Assembly (NCBI GenBank): GCA_026706075.1
Contig: JAPOZM010000099.1
Span: forward strand, 1 to 64,000
Direction: 5' to 3'
DNA from: Gemmatimonadaceae bacterium
Lineage (GTDB): Bacteria; Latescibacterota; UBA2968; UBA8231
DNA: 64,000 nt
Shown here one piece after another: positions 33,892 through 42,529 of the stretch. Each line of letters opens with the position of its first letter. Within the stretch, counting starts at the first letter, position 1. The notes beneath the pieces are model-generated. The model ran no database searches, had not been told where the DNA came from, and saw nothing but the letters and a program-made list of their open reading frames with translations. The position numbers and the translations under genes are program-made.

Positions 33892-35046
33892 GTGAAGATC
33901 ACCGATGTCGAAGTGATTCAGTTCCGCACGAGGAAGCGGGGCCGGGGGGCCGGCTCCCGCTGGGGCTACGGCGTATGGAAGGGAGCCGACGGAGTCGAGA
34001 GCACCATCTCGATGATCCGGATCTCCACCGACGAGGGAGTCCGAGGGCACTTCCCGGGGGGGGACAAACGCAAGGTGGAGGGGTACTTCAAGGGCCTGCT
34101 CGTCGGGGAGAACCCCCTCAACAGCGAGAAGATCTGGCACTGGATGGACCAGAGCTGCACCCGCAGCCACGGCCTCGGGGAGCACGAGACGGGGCAGATC
34201 GACTGCGCCCTGTGGGACCTGAAGGGACAGATCGCCGGCGTGCCCGTCTACCAGCTCCTCGGCGGGACGCGCGAGAAGGTCGAGGCCTACGCCAGCACCG
34301 CCCCCAACCTCGGCGGGCCCGAGGACTACGCGGCCCTCGCGCGCAGCTGCGTGGAGCGCGGCTACAACGCCTTCAAGGTCCACGCCAACATCTTCTGGAA
34401 CCCCCACACCCGCCAGGCGGCGCCCCAGCTGCCGGGCTTTCCCAGGGAGGACGTGGAGATCTGCCGCGCCGTGCGCGAGGCCGTGGGGGACGACATCACC
34501 CTGATGCTGGATCCCTTCGGGGTCTACACCCTGGAGGAGTCCCTGTGGGTGGCTCGGGAGCTGGAGGAGCTCGACTTCTACTGGCTCGAGCACCCCATGG
34601 TGGAGACCCGGGTGGAGGCCTACCGCAAGCTGACGGAGCAGACGCAGATCGCCATCTGCTCGCCCGAGCACGTCGGCGGCGGTCCCTTCGCCCGGGCCGA
34701 GTGGCTGCTGCAGCGCGCCTGCGACATGGTGCGCACCGACGTCAACTACGGCGGCATCACCGGGTGCTGGAAGCTTATCAACGTCTGTCAGCTCTACGGC
34801 GCCCAGTGCGAGCTGCACTACGTCGGCGCCCCGCACCTCCACCTGGAGGCGGCGGCGCCCCAGGCGACCTGCCGCTACTACGAGCGCGGTCTCCTGCGCG
34901 CCGAGATCGACTACGAGTGGGTGCCGCCTCACCTGACGGCCCTGGCCGACCCCATGGACGACGAAGGGTTCGTCCACGTATCGCAGGAGCCGGGACTGGG
35001 CATCGCCTGGGACTGGGACTACATCGAGGCCAACCGGGTCGACTGA
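33892..35046 (+). CDS. mandelate racemase/muconate-lactonizing (enolase superfamily) enzyme, copy 1
   Basis: 384 residues, with the N-terminal capping domain and the TIM barrel of the MR/MLE group. The second-strand base is Lys in AFKVHAN; metal ligands are Asp in MLDPFGVY, Glu in YWLEHPM and Glu in ICSPEHVGG; a C-terminal HYVGAPHLHLEAA carries catalytic His. Such enzymes dehydrate sugar acids or racemise 2-hydroxyacids; this clade's substrate is unknown to me. The GTG start at 33892 follows AGGAGG. Copy 1 has an extra stretch GSRWGYGVWKGADG near residue 20. A near copy follows after 79 bp. Confidence 0.9.
   Translation: MKITDVEVIQFRTRKRGRGAGSRWGYGVWKGADGVESTISMIRISTDEGVRGHFPGGDKRKVEGYFKGLLVGENPLNSEKIWHWMDQSCTRSHGLGEHETGQIDCALWDLKGQIAGVPVYQLLGGTREKVEAYASTAPNLGGPEDYAALARSCVERGYNAFKVHANIFWNPHTRQAAPQLPGFPREDVEICRAVREAVGDDITLMLDPFGVYTLEESLWVARELEELDFYWLEHPMVETRVEAYRKLTEQTQIAICSPEHVGGGPFARAEWLLQRACDMVRTDVNYGGITGCWKLINVCQLYGAQCELHYVGAPHLHLEAAAPQATCRYYERGLLRAEIDYEWVPPHLTALADPMDDEGFVHVSQEPGLGIAWDWDYIEANRVD
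34441..34994 (+). repeat. 554-bp tract identical to 35627-36180 (copy 1)
   Basis: Reading the two genes side by side, the 3' parts are base-for-base identical over this tract, while the 5' parts differ at many positions. The shift between copies is 1186 bp. Confidence 0.9.
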
Positions 35047-35125
35047 CGGAGCCTGCCGGGCGGGGAATCCGGCGCGAGCCGGCCGTCCGCAGCCACTACT
35101 CCGCAGCCATTACCAGGAGGATCCC

Positions 35126-36232
35126 GTGAAGATCACCGACGTGGAAGTGATTCAGTTCCGCACGAGCAGGCAGGGCCGGGGAGAGACCACCAGCTCGATC
35201 ATCCGGATCTCCACCGACGAAGGAGTCCGAGGTCACATGCCGGGGGGCGACAAGGCCCGGGTGGAGGGGTTCTTCAAGGGCCTGCTCGTCGGGGAAGACC
35301 CCCTGAACAGCGAGAAGATCTGGCACCGGATGGACCAGCGGTGCACCACCAGCCGCGGCCAGGGGGAGCTTGACATGGGGCAGGTCGACTGCGCCCTGTG
35401 GGACCTGAAGGGACAGATCGCCGGCATGCCCGTCTACCAGCTCCTCGGGGGGACGCGCGAGAAGGTGGAGGCCTACGCCAGCACCGCTCCCGACCTCGGC
35501 GGACCCGAGGTCTACACGGATCTCGCGCGCAGCTGCGTGGAGCGCGGCTACCGCGCCTTCAAGATCCACGCCAACATCTTCCGGAACCCCCACACCCGGG
35601 AGTCGGTGCGCCAGCAGCCCGGTTTCCCCAGGGAGGACGTGGAGATCTGCCGCGCCGTGCGCGAGGCCGTGGGGGACGACATCACCCTGATGCTGGATCC
35701 CTTCGGGGTCTACACCCTGGAGGAGTCCCTGTGGGTGGCTCGGGAGCTGGAGGAGCTCGACTTCTACTGGCTCGAGCACCCCATGGTGGAGACCCGGGTG
35801 GAGGCCTACCGCAAGCTGACGGAGCAGACGCAGATCGCCATCTGCTCGCCCGAGCACGTCGGCGGCGGTCCCTTCGCCCGGGCCGAGTGGCTGCTGCAGC
35901 GCGCCTGCGACATGGTGCGCACCGACGTCAACTACGGCGGCATCACCGGGTGCTGGAAGCTTATCAACGTCTGTCAGCTCTACGGCGCCCAGTGCGAGCT
36001 GCACTACGTCGGCGCCCCGCACCTCCACCTGGAGGCGGCGGCGCCCCAGGCGACCTGCCGCTACTACGAGCGCGGTCTCCTGCGCGCCGAGATCGACTAC
36101 GAGTGGGTGCCGCCTCACCTGACGGCCCTGGCCGACCCCATGGACGACGAAGGGTTCGTCCACGTATCGCAGGAGCCGGGGCTGGGCATCGCCTGGGACT
36201 GGGACTACATCGAGGCCAACCGGCTGGACTGA
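35126..36232 (+). CDS. mandelate racemase/muconate-lactonizing (enolase superfamily) enzyme, copy 2
   Basis: 368 residues, a tandem paralogue of the gene at 33892 with the same catalytic set: AFKIHAN (Lys), MLDPFGVY, YWLEHPM, SPEHVGG and the HYVGAPHLHLE block. The first 165 residues differ from copy 1 at many positions (for example SRQGRGETTSS, TTSRGQGELDMGQ); the remainder is identical at protein level except the last two residues or so. GTG 35126 follows AGGAGG. Because the active-site half is shared, any difference in substrate would lie in the capping domain. Confidence 0.9.
   Translation: MKITDVEVIQFRTSRQGRGETTSSIIRISTDEGVRGHMPGGDKARVEGFFKGLLVGEDPLNSEKIWHRMDQRCTTSRGQGELDMGQVDCALWDLKGQIAGMPVYQLLGGTREKVEAYASTAPDLGGPEVYTDLARSCVERGYRAFKIHANIFRNPHTRESVRQQPGFPREDVEICRAVREAVGDDITLMLDPFGVYTLEESLWVARELEELDFYWLEHPMVETRVEAYRKLTEQTQIAICSPEHVGGGPFARAEWLLQRACDMVRTDVNYGGITGCWKLINVCQLYGAQCELHYVGAPHLHLEAAAPQATCRYYERGLLRAEIDYEWVPPHLTALADPMDDEGFVHVSQEPGLGIAWDWDYIEANRLD
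35627..36180 (+). repeat. 554-bp tract identical to 34441-34994 (copy 2)
   Basis: Second copy of the identical tract. It starts inside PGFPREDVEI and ends 50 bases before the stop codon. Identity stops sharply at both ends, as expected for gene conversion or very recent recombination between the tandem genes. Confidence 0.9.
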
Positions 36233-36258
36233 GGGAGGCTCGCCGGACCGCTCGGGCC

Positions 36259-37184
36259 ATGGCCACGGACCCCCTGGACTCTCGCATCCGCCAGCAGGCC
36301 TTCGACTGGCTCGCGGAGCAGGTGGAGGTCCACGGCGACGTGCTGCCGCGCCAGCTCCTCGAGGGGGGTTTCGAGAGCGAGGGGCGGCGGATCCACCTCG
36401 TGGGGCCCCAGGGAATCTTCAAGCCCCGGGATCTGGGGCTGCCCCTGTCGATCACCACGGCGCCGTCGGGGCCGTACGACGACTCCTTCTCCGGGGATCT
36501 GCTCCGTTACAAGTACCGCGGCACCGACCCGGGCCATCGCGACAACGAGGGGCTGCGCCAGGCCATGGTCGAGCGCGTTCCCCTGGTCTACTTCCACGGC
36601 ATCGTCAAGGGGAGATACGTCGCGGCGTGGCCGGTCTTCATCGTCCACGCCAACCCGGCCGAGTTGACATTCCACGTGGCTGTCGATGCGGCCGAATCGC
36701 TCGGCGTCGGCCTGACCGAGCGGATCGGCGAGGGCCTGAGCGAGGATGCCGCCCAGGAGGAGGGCCGGCGGGTCTGGGTGACGCGCGAGTTCCAGCAGCG
36801 GCTGCATCAGCAGGGGCTTCCGGCAGCGGGTGCTGCGCGCCTTACCGCGGCCAGTGCAGCCTCTGCCGGCTGCGCCACGAGGAGCTGCTCGACGCCGCCC
36901 ACATCATCCCGGACCGGCAACCCGGCGGCGAGGCCGTGGTCAACAACGGGCTCGCCCTGTGCAAGCTGCACCACGCGGCCTTCGACCGGCACTTCGTCGG
37001 CATCCGGGCCGACTACCGGGTCGAGGTGCGGGCCGACATCCGGGGCGAGTCCGACGGCCCCATGCTGCGCCACGGGCTCCAGGGCCTGCACGGGCAGCGG
37101 ATCCAGTTGCCGCGGGCGGCCGAGTGGAAGCCCGACCCGGAGCGGCTGGCGCGGCGCTACGAGCGTTTTCGCGAGGCTGGGTGA
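36259..37184 (+). pseudogene. HNH restriction-type endonuclease, frameshifted
   Basis: ATG 36259 opens a frame with an N-terminal domain of about 180 residues (EVHGDVLPRQLLEGGFESEG, VGPQGIFKPRDLGLPLSITT), as in COG3440-type nucleases. Near 36811-36816 (CAGGGGCTTC) and again at 36842-36843 (extra T) the frame moves by one base each time. The correct last frame then gives CSLCRLRHEELLDAAHIIPD and CKLHHAAFDRHF, the HNH zinc/catalytic core, ending at 37184. Both shifts fall in short homopolymers, so either the gene is decaying or the assembly has errors. A second copy of its C-terminal end lies at 39125-39342. Confidence 0.7.
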
Positions 37185-37212
37185 GGGCGAGCCGAGAGAT
37201 CGTCTCCGGGGA

Positions 37213-37251
37213 GGACCGCCCCCCCGGCCCTGTGGGCGGGGGGGACGGTCC
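37213..37251 (+). other. strong G+C hairpin without T-run
   Basis: GGACCGCCCCCCCG (37213-37226) pairs with the segment CGGGGGGGACGGTCC (37237-37251) with one bulged A. It lies in the 305-bp gap between the HNH pseudogene and the first permease. No U-run follows on either strand, so it is not a clear intrinsic terminator. The rest of the gap holds no gene that I can support. Confidence 0.4.
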
Positions 37252-37489
37252 GACCATGCGAGGAGCCCTGACGCATGGCGTTGGGAGGCCTCCCGTGGTC
37301 AAGCTGCCGGTCAGGGTGAACCTTGGCAAGGGCGCTCTCCGGCCCTGACTACCGGCCGGCCCCCGACAACCTGGAGTGGCGCTGGAAGGGGTGTTCCGGT
37401 GTCCGCCTCGACACCGCCGCAGGCGCGCTCTTGCAGAGTTCCCCGCTCCTCTTGTTGACACTCTTCCCCCGGCCCTCGACCCTCGAATC

Positions 37490-39049
37490 ATGCTCCTCGC
37501 CCTGACCCGGAAAGAGCTGCTCACCCACCTGCTCACGGCGCGGCTGGCGCTGATCCTGGTCTTCGCGGTGCTGCTCTGCGGGTTGGCGGCCCTGGCCGGC
37601 AGCCTCGACTTCTCGCAGCGGGTGAAGGACTACGAGGAGGAGGTGCGGCGGGTCGAGCAGGGGCTCGAGGAAGCGACCGTCTACGCCGAGGTCCGGCCCC
37701 ACGTCGTCGCCCCGCCGGAGCCGCTGTCGATCTTCAGCCGCGGCGTCGACAAGGGCGCCGGCCAGCGCCTGGGCATCCAGGTGCACTGGGTCGCAGCCGA
37801 GCTGACGCGCCTCGGCAGCGCCGACAACCGCCTCATGAAGCGGTTCGTCGAGATCGACTTCGCCACCGTGGTGAGGCTGCTCCTGAGCTTCATGGCCGTC
37901 GTCCTGGGCTTCGACGCCATCTGCGGCGACCGTGAGCGGGGCACCCTGCGCCTGATGCTGGCCAACCCCGTCTCCCGGGGCGTCGTGGTGGGGGGGAAGC
38001 TCCTCGGGGGGGCCCTCTCCCTGTGCGGCTCCATGGCCGTGGCCTTCCTCTTCGCCCTGCTCATCCTCTCCTTCAACCCCGACATCGCCTTCTCCGGCCA
38101 GGAGTGGGCGCGCCTGGCCATCCTCTTCGCGGTCAGCTGCCTCTTCCTGGTGCAGGTCTTCGCCATGAGCCTGGCCGTCTCGGCCTTCGTGCGCGGCTCG
38201 GCCACCTCCCTCATGCTCTGCCTCTTCGGCTGGCTGACCCTGAACCTGGGCTACGGCAACGTGCTGCCTTCCCTGAGCCGCTACGGCGTTCAGGAGCACA
38301 CCTACCAGGACTTCCTCGACCAGAACAGCCAGGTGTGGCAGGAGTACGCGCGCGAGCTGGCGGAATGGAGGAGCGAGAACCCGCTTCCGCCCGATGTCTA
38401 CCTGCGCGACATCACCACCGGCGTCCGGAGACGGTACGGCCATCCCCGGGGCAACGCCTGGCGAGTGCGCTACAACGCCCAGGTCCTGGAGCGACAGCTC
38501 AGGAACTCGCGCCGGATCAACCAGTTCGAGCAGGCCAACTACGCGCCCCTGGCGCGCGAGGCGACCTTGGTCGACGACTGGTCGATCCTGTCGCCCTTCA
38601 CCAACTACCAGGTGCTCACCAGGCAGCTGGCCCGTACGACGCTGGCCCACAAGTTCCAGCTGCGCGAAGCGGGCTACCGCTACCGGGCCACCTTCATCGA
38701 CTTCCTGCGCGGGCGGGAGGCGTTCTCCAGCCGCCGCTGGTTCAGCGACGATCCGCCGGAGCAGGAGCCCCTGCTGCCCGACCCGGAGGCCCTGACGCCG
38801 GAGGATCTGGCCGCCGACAGCCCCTTCATGAAGGAGCGCATGGCCTGGGTCCAGCAGCAGGAGGCGATCGCCGCCCGGCAGGGGCGCGGGCTGGACCTGT
38901 CCGACCTGCCGGCCTTCGACCCGGGCTGGCGCGAGCCCCTCTCGGCGACCCTGCGGCAGATGGCGCCGGGTCTGCTGGTGATGGTCCTGACCACCATCGC
39001 CGCGGTGATGCTCGCCGTCTTCCGCTTTCTCCGCTACGACCCGAGCTGA
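37490..39049 (+). CDS. ABC-2-type permease (DUF3526-like), copy 1
   Basis: 519 residues. The N-terminus MLLALTRKELLTHLLTARLA is followed by a membrane segment, then a large extracytoplasmic domain, and after VRLLLSFMAVVLGFD a core with the cytoplasmic loop GDRERGTLRLMLANPVSRG typical of ABC-2 permeases. Several more segments follow, then a second long soluble part (about 290-490) and a last membrane helix. No ATPase gene is adjacent. TTGACA at 37455-37460, 29 bp before the ATG, may be its -35. It is nearly identical in design and length to the permease at 39522. Confidence 0.85.
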   Translation: MLLALTRKELLTHLLTARLALILVFAVLLCGLAALAGSLDFSQRVKDYEEEVRRVEQGLEEATVYAEVRPHVVAPPEPLSIFSRGVDKGAGQRLGIQVHWVAAELTRLGSADNRLMKRFVEIDFATVVRLLLSFMAVVLGFDAICGDRERGTLRLMLANPVSRGVVVGGKLLGGALSLCGSMAVAFLFALLILSFNPDIAFSGQEWARLAILFAVSCLFLVQVFAMSLAVSAFVRGSATSLMLCLFGWLTLNLGYGNVLPSLSRYGVQEHTYQDFLDQNSQVWQEYARELAEWRSENPLPPDVYLRDITTGVRRRYGHPRGNAWRVRYNAQVLERQLRNSRRINQFEQANYAPLAREATLVDDWSILSPFTNYQVLTRQLARTTLAHKFQLREAGYRYRATFIDFLRGREAFSSRRWFSDDPPEQEPLLPDPEALTPEDLAADSPFMKERMAWVQQQEAIAARQGRGLDLSDLPAFDPGWREPLSATLRQMAPGLLVMVLTTIAAVMLAVFRFLRYDPS

Positions 39050-39342
39050 GGGTCCGTGCTCCGAGGACGTTGCGCGCCCCGCTCAGCCTGGTCCTGCTCG
39101 TGGCCTTCTTCGCCGCCAGGCCCCTGGATCAGCAGGCCGCCTTCGACCGGCACTTCGTCGGCATCCCGGGCGGATCGCCGGGTGAGGTGGGGGCCGACAT
39201 CGGCGGCGAGTCCGGCGGCCCCATGCTGGGCCACGGGCTGCAGGGCCTGCACGGGCAGCGAATCGGCTGCCGCGGCCCTCGGAGTGGACCCGACCCGGGG
39301 CGCCTGGCCCGCCGCTACGAGCGCTTCCGGGCGGCGGGGTGA
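39050..39342 (+). pseudogene. duplication scar: permease 5' fragment joined to HNH-nuclease 3' fragment
   Basis: The first part (39056-39112) matches the start of the third permease (LSLVLLVAFFAA, as at 41140-41185) but with a deletion and no usable start. It is joined in frame to QAAFDRHFVGIPG and GHGLQGLHGQRIG, ending RRYERFRAAG, the C-terminus of the HNH nuclease that also ends at 37184. The order shows that a unit running from inside the HNH gene to the start of the third permease was duplicated in tandem. Confidence 0.75.
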
Positions 39343-39521
39343 GGGCGTGAATCGCGAAGGGGGTCGAGGCGGGTCGGAACCCCTTACGGCCGATCCGGTG
39401 TCATAGGGGATAGGGGGCCCTCCCGCCCGCTGAGCCGCGCCTGGCGTGCGCTCCTCGAGCGGCTGCGGTCCTCTCCGCCTGTCAGTTGACAATGTTCCCC
39501 CTGCCCTTGATCCTCGGATCC

Positions 39522-41081
39522 ATGCTCCTCGCGCTGACCCGGAAAGAGCTGCTCGCCAACCTGCTCACGGCGCGGCTGGCGCTGGTCCTGGTCTTCGCGG
39601 TGCTGCTCTGCGGGCTGGCGGCCCTGGCGGGCAGCCTCGACTTCTCGCAGCGGGTGAAGGACTACGAGGAGGAGGTGCGGCGGGTCGAGCAGGGGCTCGA
39701 GGAGGCGACGATCTACGCCGAGGTCCGGCCCCACGTCGTCGGCCCGCCCGAGCCGCTGTCGATCTTCAGCCGCGGCGTCGACAAGGGCGCCGGCCAGCGC
39801 CTCAGCATCCAGGTGAGCTGGATCAGCGCCAGCCTGGGCCGCCTCGGCAGCGCCGACAACCGGCTCATGAAGCGGTTCGTCGAGATCGACTTCGCCACCG
39901 TGGTGCGCCTGCTCCTGAGCTTCATGGCCGTCATCCTCGGCTTCGACGCCATCTGCGGCGACCGCGAGCGGGGCACCCTGCGCCTGATGCTGGCCAACCC
40001 CGTCTCCCGGGGCGCCGTCGTGGGCGGCAAGCTGTTGGGGGGAGCCCTCTCCCTGTGTGGCTCCATGGCCGTGGCCTTCCTCTTCGCCCTGCTCATCCTC
40101 TCTTTCAACCCGGACGTGGCCTTCTCGGGCGCGGAATGGGTGCGGCTGGCCCTGCTCCTCGGCGTCAGCTGCCTCTTCCTGGTGCAGGTCTTCGCCATGA
40201 GCCTGGCCGTCTCCACCTTCGTGCGCGGCTCGGCCACCTCCCTCATGCTCTGCCTCTTCGGCTGGCTGACCCTGAACCTGGGCTACGGCAACGTGCTGCC
40301 TTCCCTGAGCCGCTACGGCGTTCAGGAGCACACCTTCCAGGACTTCCTCAACCAGAACCGCCAGGTGCGGGCCGACGTCGACCGGGAGATCCGTGAGTGG
40401 GAGGAGAAGAACCCCCCTCCCCCCGAGGTCTACCTGCGCGACATCACCACCGGCTCCCGCAGCCGCTACGGGCATTCGCGCGCCTACGAGTGGCGGCAGG
40501 GCCGCAATGCCCACGCCCTGGAGCAGCACCTGGACGCCTCGCGCCGGATCAACCAGTTCCAGCAGGCCAACTACGCGCCCCTGGCGCGCGAGGCCACCTT
40601 GGTCGACGACTGGTCGATCCTCTCGCCGTTCACCAACTACCAGGTCCTCACCAAGCAGCTGGCCCGCACGACGCTGGCCCACAAGTTCCAGCTGCGCGAG
40701 GCGGGCTACCGCTACCGGGCCACCTTCATCGACTTCCTGCGCGGGCGGGAGGCGTTCTCCAGCCGCCGCTGGTTCAGCGACGATCCGCCGGAGCAGGAGC
40801 CCCTGCTGCCCGACCCGGAGGCCCTGACGCCGGAGGATCTGGCCGCCGACAGCCCCTTCATGAAGGAGCGCATGGCCTGGGTCCAGCAGCAGGAGGCGAT
40901 CGCCGCCCGGCAGGGGCGCGGGCTGGACCTGTCCGACCTGCCGGCCTTCGACCCGGGCTGGCGCGAGCCCCTTTCGGCGACCCTGCGAAAGATGACGCCG
41001 GGTCTGCTGGTGACGGTACTCACCACGGCGGCGGCGGTGATGCTCGCCGTCCTCCGCTTCCTCCGCTACGACCCGAGCTGA
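39522..41081 (+). CDS. ABC-2-type permease (DUF3526-like), copy 2
   Basis: 519 residues, same length as copy 1 and nearly identical over most of the protein. Differences cluster in the extracytoplasmic loops (for example NRQVRADVDREIREWEEKN against NSQVWQEYARELAEWRSEN, and the stretch before RRINQF). The loop GDRERGTLRLMLANPVSRG is unchanged. A start at ATG 39492 would add ten residues; 39522 is chosen by comparison with copy 1. TTGACA (39486-39491) precedes it at the same distance as in copy 1. It is followed 7 bp later by the third permease. Confidence 0.85.
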   Translation: MLLALTRKELLANLLTARLALVLVFAVLLCGLAALAGSLDFSQRVKDYEEEVRRVEQGLEEATIYAEVRPHVVGPPEPLSIFSRGVDKGAGQRLSIQVSWISASLGRLGSADNRLMKRFVEIDFATVVRLLLSFMAVILGFDAICGDRERGTLRLMLANPVSRGAVVGGKLLGGALSLCGSMAVAFLFALLILSFNPDVAFSGAEWVRLALLLGVSCLFLVQVFAMSLAVSTFVRGSATSLMLCLFGWLTLNLGYGNVLPSLSRYGVQEHTFQDFLNQNRQVRADVDREIREWEEKNPPPPEVYLRDITTGSRSRYGHSRAYEWRQGRNAHALEQHLDASRRINQFQQANYAPLAREATLVDDWSILSPFTNYQVLTKQLARTTLAHKFQLREAGYRYRATFIDFLRGREAFSSRRWFSDDPPEQEPLLPDPEALTPEDLAADSPFMKERMAWVQQQEAIAARQGRGLDLSDLPAFDPGWREPLSATLRKMTPGLLVTVLTTAAAVMLAVLRFLRYDPS

Positions 41082-41088
41082 GGGCTCC

Positions 41089-42486
41089 ATGCTCGAGATC
41101 TTCCTCCACCAGCTCCACGACCACCTGAAGTCGCTGCGCTTCCAGCTCAGCCTGGTCCTGCTCGTCGCCTTCTTCGCCGCCAACGGCCTGGTCTACGGCT
41201 GGAAGGCGGAGCGCCTGGTCGACGAAGTCGGGCGGGTCGAGGCCGAGAGTGCCCGGCGTTTCGACGGTGTCTCCGACCTGGGCGGGATGCTGCGCACCTC
41301 GTACCGCATCCACATGCGGCCCCTGGAAACCGGCTTCATGGTCGAGGGAGGCCAGGACTGGAGCACCGACACGGTCTACCTCGACATCGAGTCCGGAGAC
41401 GGGGTCGCCCGCACCGGCCGGGTGGTGGCCGTCAACCACTGGATGGACCGCTTCGAGATCGTCGACTGGGCCCTGATCGTGCGCATCGCCGTCTCCTTCC
41501 TGGCCATCGCCCTGGCCTACGACACCCTCTCCGGGGAGCGCGAAAGGGGCACTCTGGCCCTGCTCCTCATCCACCCGATCTCCCGGGCCCGGATCGTCGC
41601 CGCCAAGCTCGGGGCCCACCTGAGCGCGCTGCTGGCCGCCGTCCTCGTGGGCGCGGTCCTGAGCCTCGTCATCCTGGCGCTGCAGGGCGGGGTGCAGCTC
41701 AGCCTCCCGCTCCTGGCCCCGCTGGCCCTGTTCCTGCTGGGCACCCTCTGCTACGCCGCCTTCTTCCTGCTCCTGGCCATGGCCGTCTCGGCCCGGGCCC
41801 GCACCTCGGCTTCGGCCCTGGTGACGCTCATGGTGATCTGGGCGGCCCTGGTGGTGGTCATCCCCCAGGCCGCCTATCTCGCGGGCGCAAGGGCCGTGGC
41901 CGCGCCCGACTGGAACCGGGTGTGGGACTACTGGGGCGAGGTCCGGGACAACCTGAACCTGGAGGGCCTGACCCCGAGGGGGCGCGAGGAAGGGGCCGTT
42001 GACGACTACTCCGTCGAGCGCGAGGTCGCCCGGCGCCTCAACGAGTCCGAGAAGGAGCACCGCCAGCTCTACGAGGAGGCCCGCCTGCGCGAGGTCCGTC
42101 AGTTCGAGGTCACCCAGGGCCTGTCCCTGATCTCTCCGGGCTACGCCTTCCAGGGCACGGCCGAGGCCCTCCTCGGCACCGGCCTGGTGCGCTACAAGGC
42201 CTTCGTGAAGGCCGCCAAGGAGTACGTGCGCACCCTGCGCACCTACGTCCGCGACCTCGACGCCGCCGACGGGGACTCGCCCCACATCCTCTACCTGCCG
42301 GACTACGTCTCCGAGCGGCCCCTCGACCACCGCGACATCCCCCGTTTCGGGGGCGTGCGGGTCTCCCTGGCAAGCGCGGTCTCCGGCAGCTACCTGCCGA
42401 TCTCGATCCTGCTGCTGGAGACGGCCGCCGCCTTCCTGATCTGTCTGTGGGCCTTCCTGCGCGCTCCCGTGGTGGACCGGGAGTGA
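41089..42486 (+). CDS. ABC-2-type permease (DUF3526-like)
   Basis: 465 residues, a partner-type permease related to but shorter than the two upstream. The first membrane segment follows LKSLRFQLSLVLLVAFFAA; the core has SGERERGTLALLLIHPISRA in the same loop and several segments after it. A soluble helical part (EKEHRQLYEEARLREVRQFE) lies outside the membrane before the last helix. Probably it forms a heterodimer with the preceding permease and uses an ATPase encoded elsewhere, or the one at 43.5 kb. Confidence 0.85.
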   Translation: MLEIFLHQLHDHLKSLRFQLSLVLLVAFFAANGLVYGWKAERLVDEVGRVEAESARRFDGVSDLGGMLRTSYRIHMRPLETGFMVEGGQDWSTDTVYLDIESGDGVARTGRVVAVNHWMDRFEIVDWALIVRIAVSFLAIALAYDTLSGERERGTLALLLIHPISRARIVAAKLGAHLSALLAAVLVGAVLSLVILALQGGVQLSLPLLAPLALFLLGTLCYAAFFLLLAMAVSARARTSASALVTLMVIWAALVVVIPQAAYLAGARAVAAPDWNRVWDYWGEVRDNLNLEGLTPRGREEGAVDDYSVEREVARRLNESEKEHRQLYEEARLREVRQFEVTQGLSLISPGYAFQGTAEALLGTGLVRYKAFVKAAKEYVRTLRTYVRDLDAADGDSPHILYLPDYVSERPLDHRDIPRFGGVRVSLASAVSGSYLPISILLLETAAAFLICLWAFLRAPVVDRE

Positions 42487-42529
42487 CGCTGACCACCGTT
42501 CATCGGACGCCAAGAGAGAGGAGAAGTCC

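Noticed and set aside
39056..39342. Functional fusion gene across the duplication scar
   Set aside because: The matching frame has no start codon with a ribosome site, a deletion precedes it, and the HNH part lacks its catalytic core.
37490..39521. Leaderless promoters TTGACA-17-GAYCCT before both permease copies
   Set aside because: The -10 boxes match the consensus poorly; conservation between the copies may only reflect duplication.
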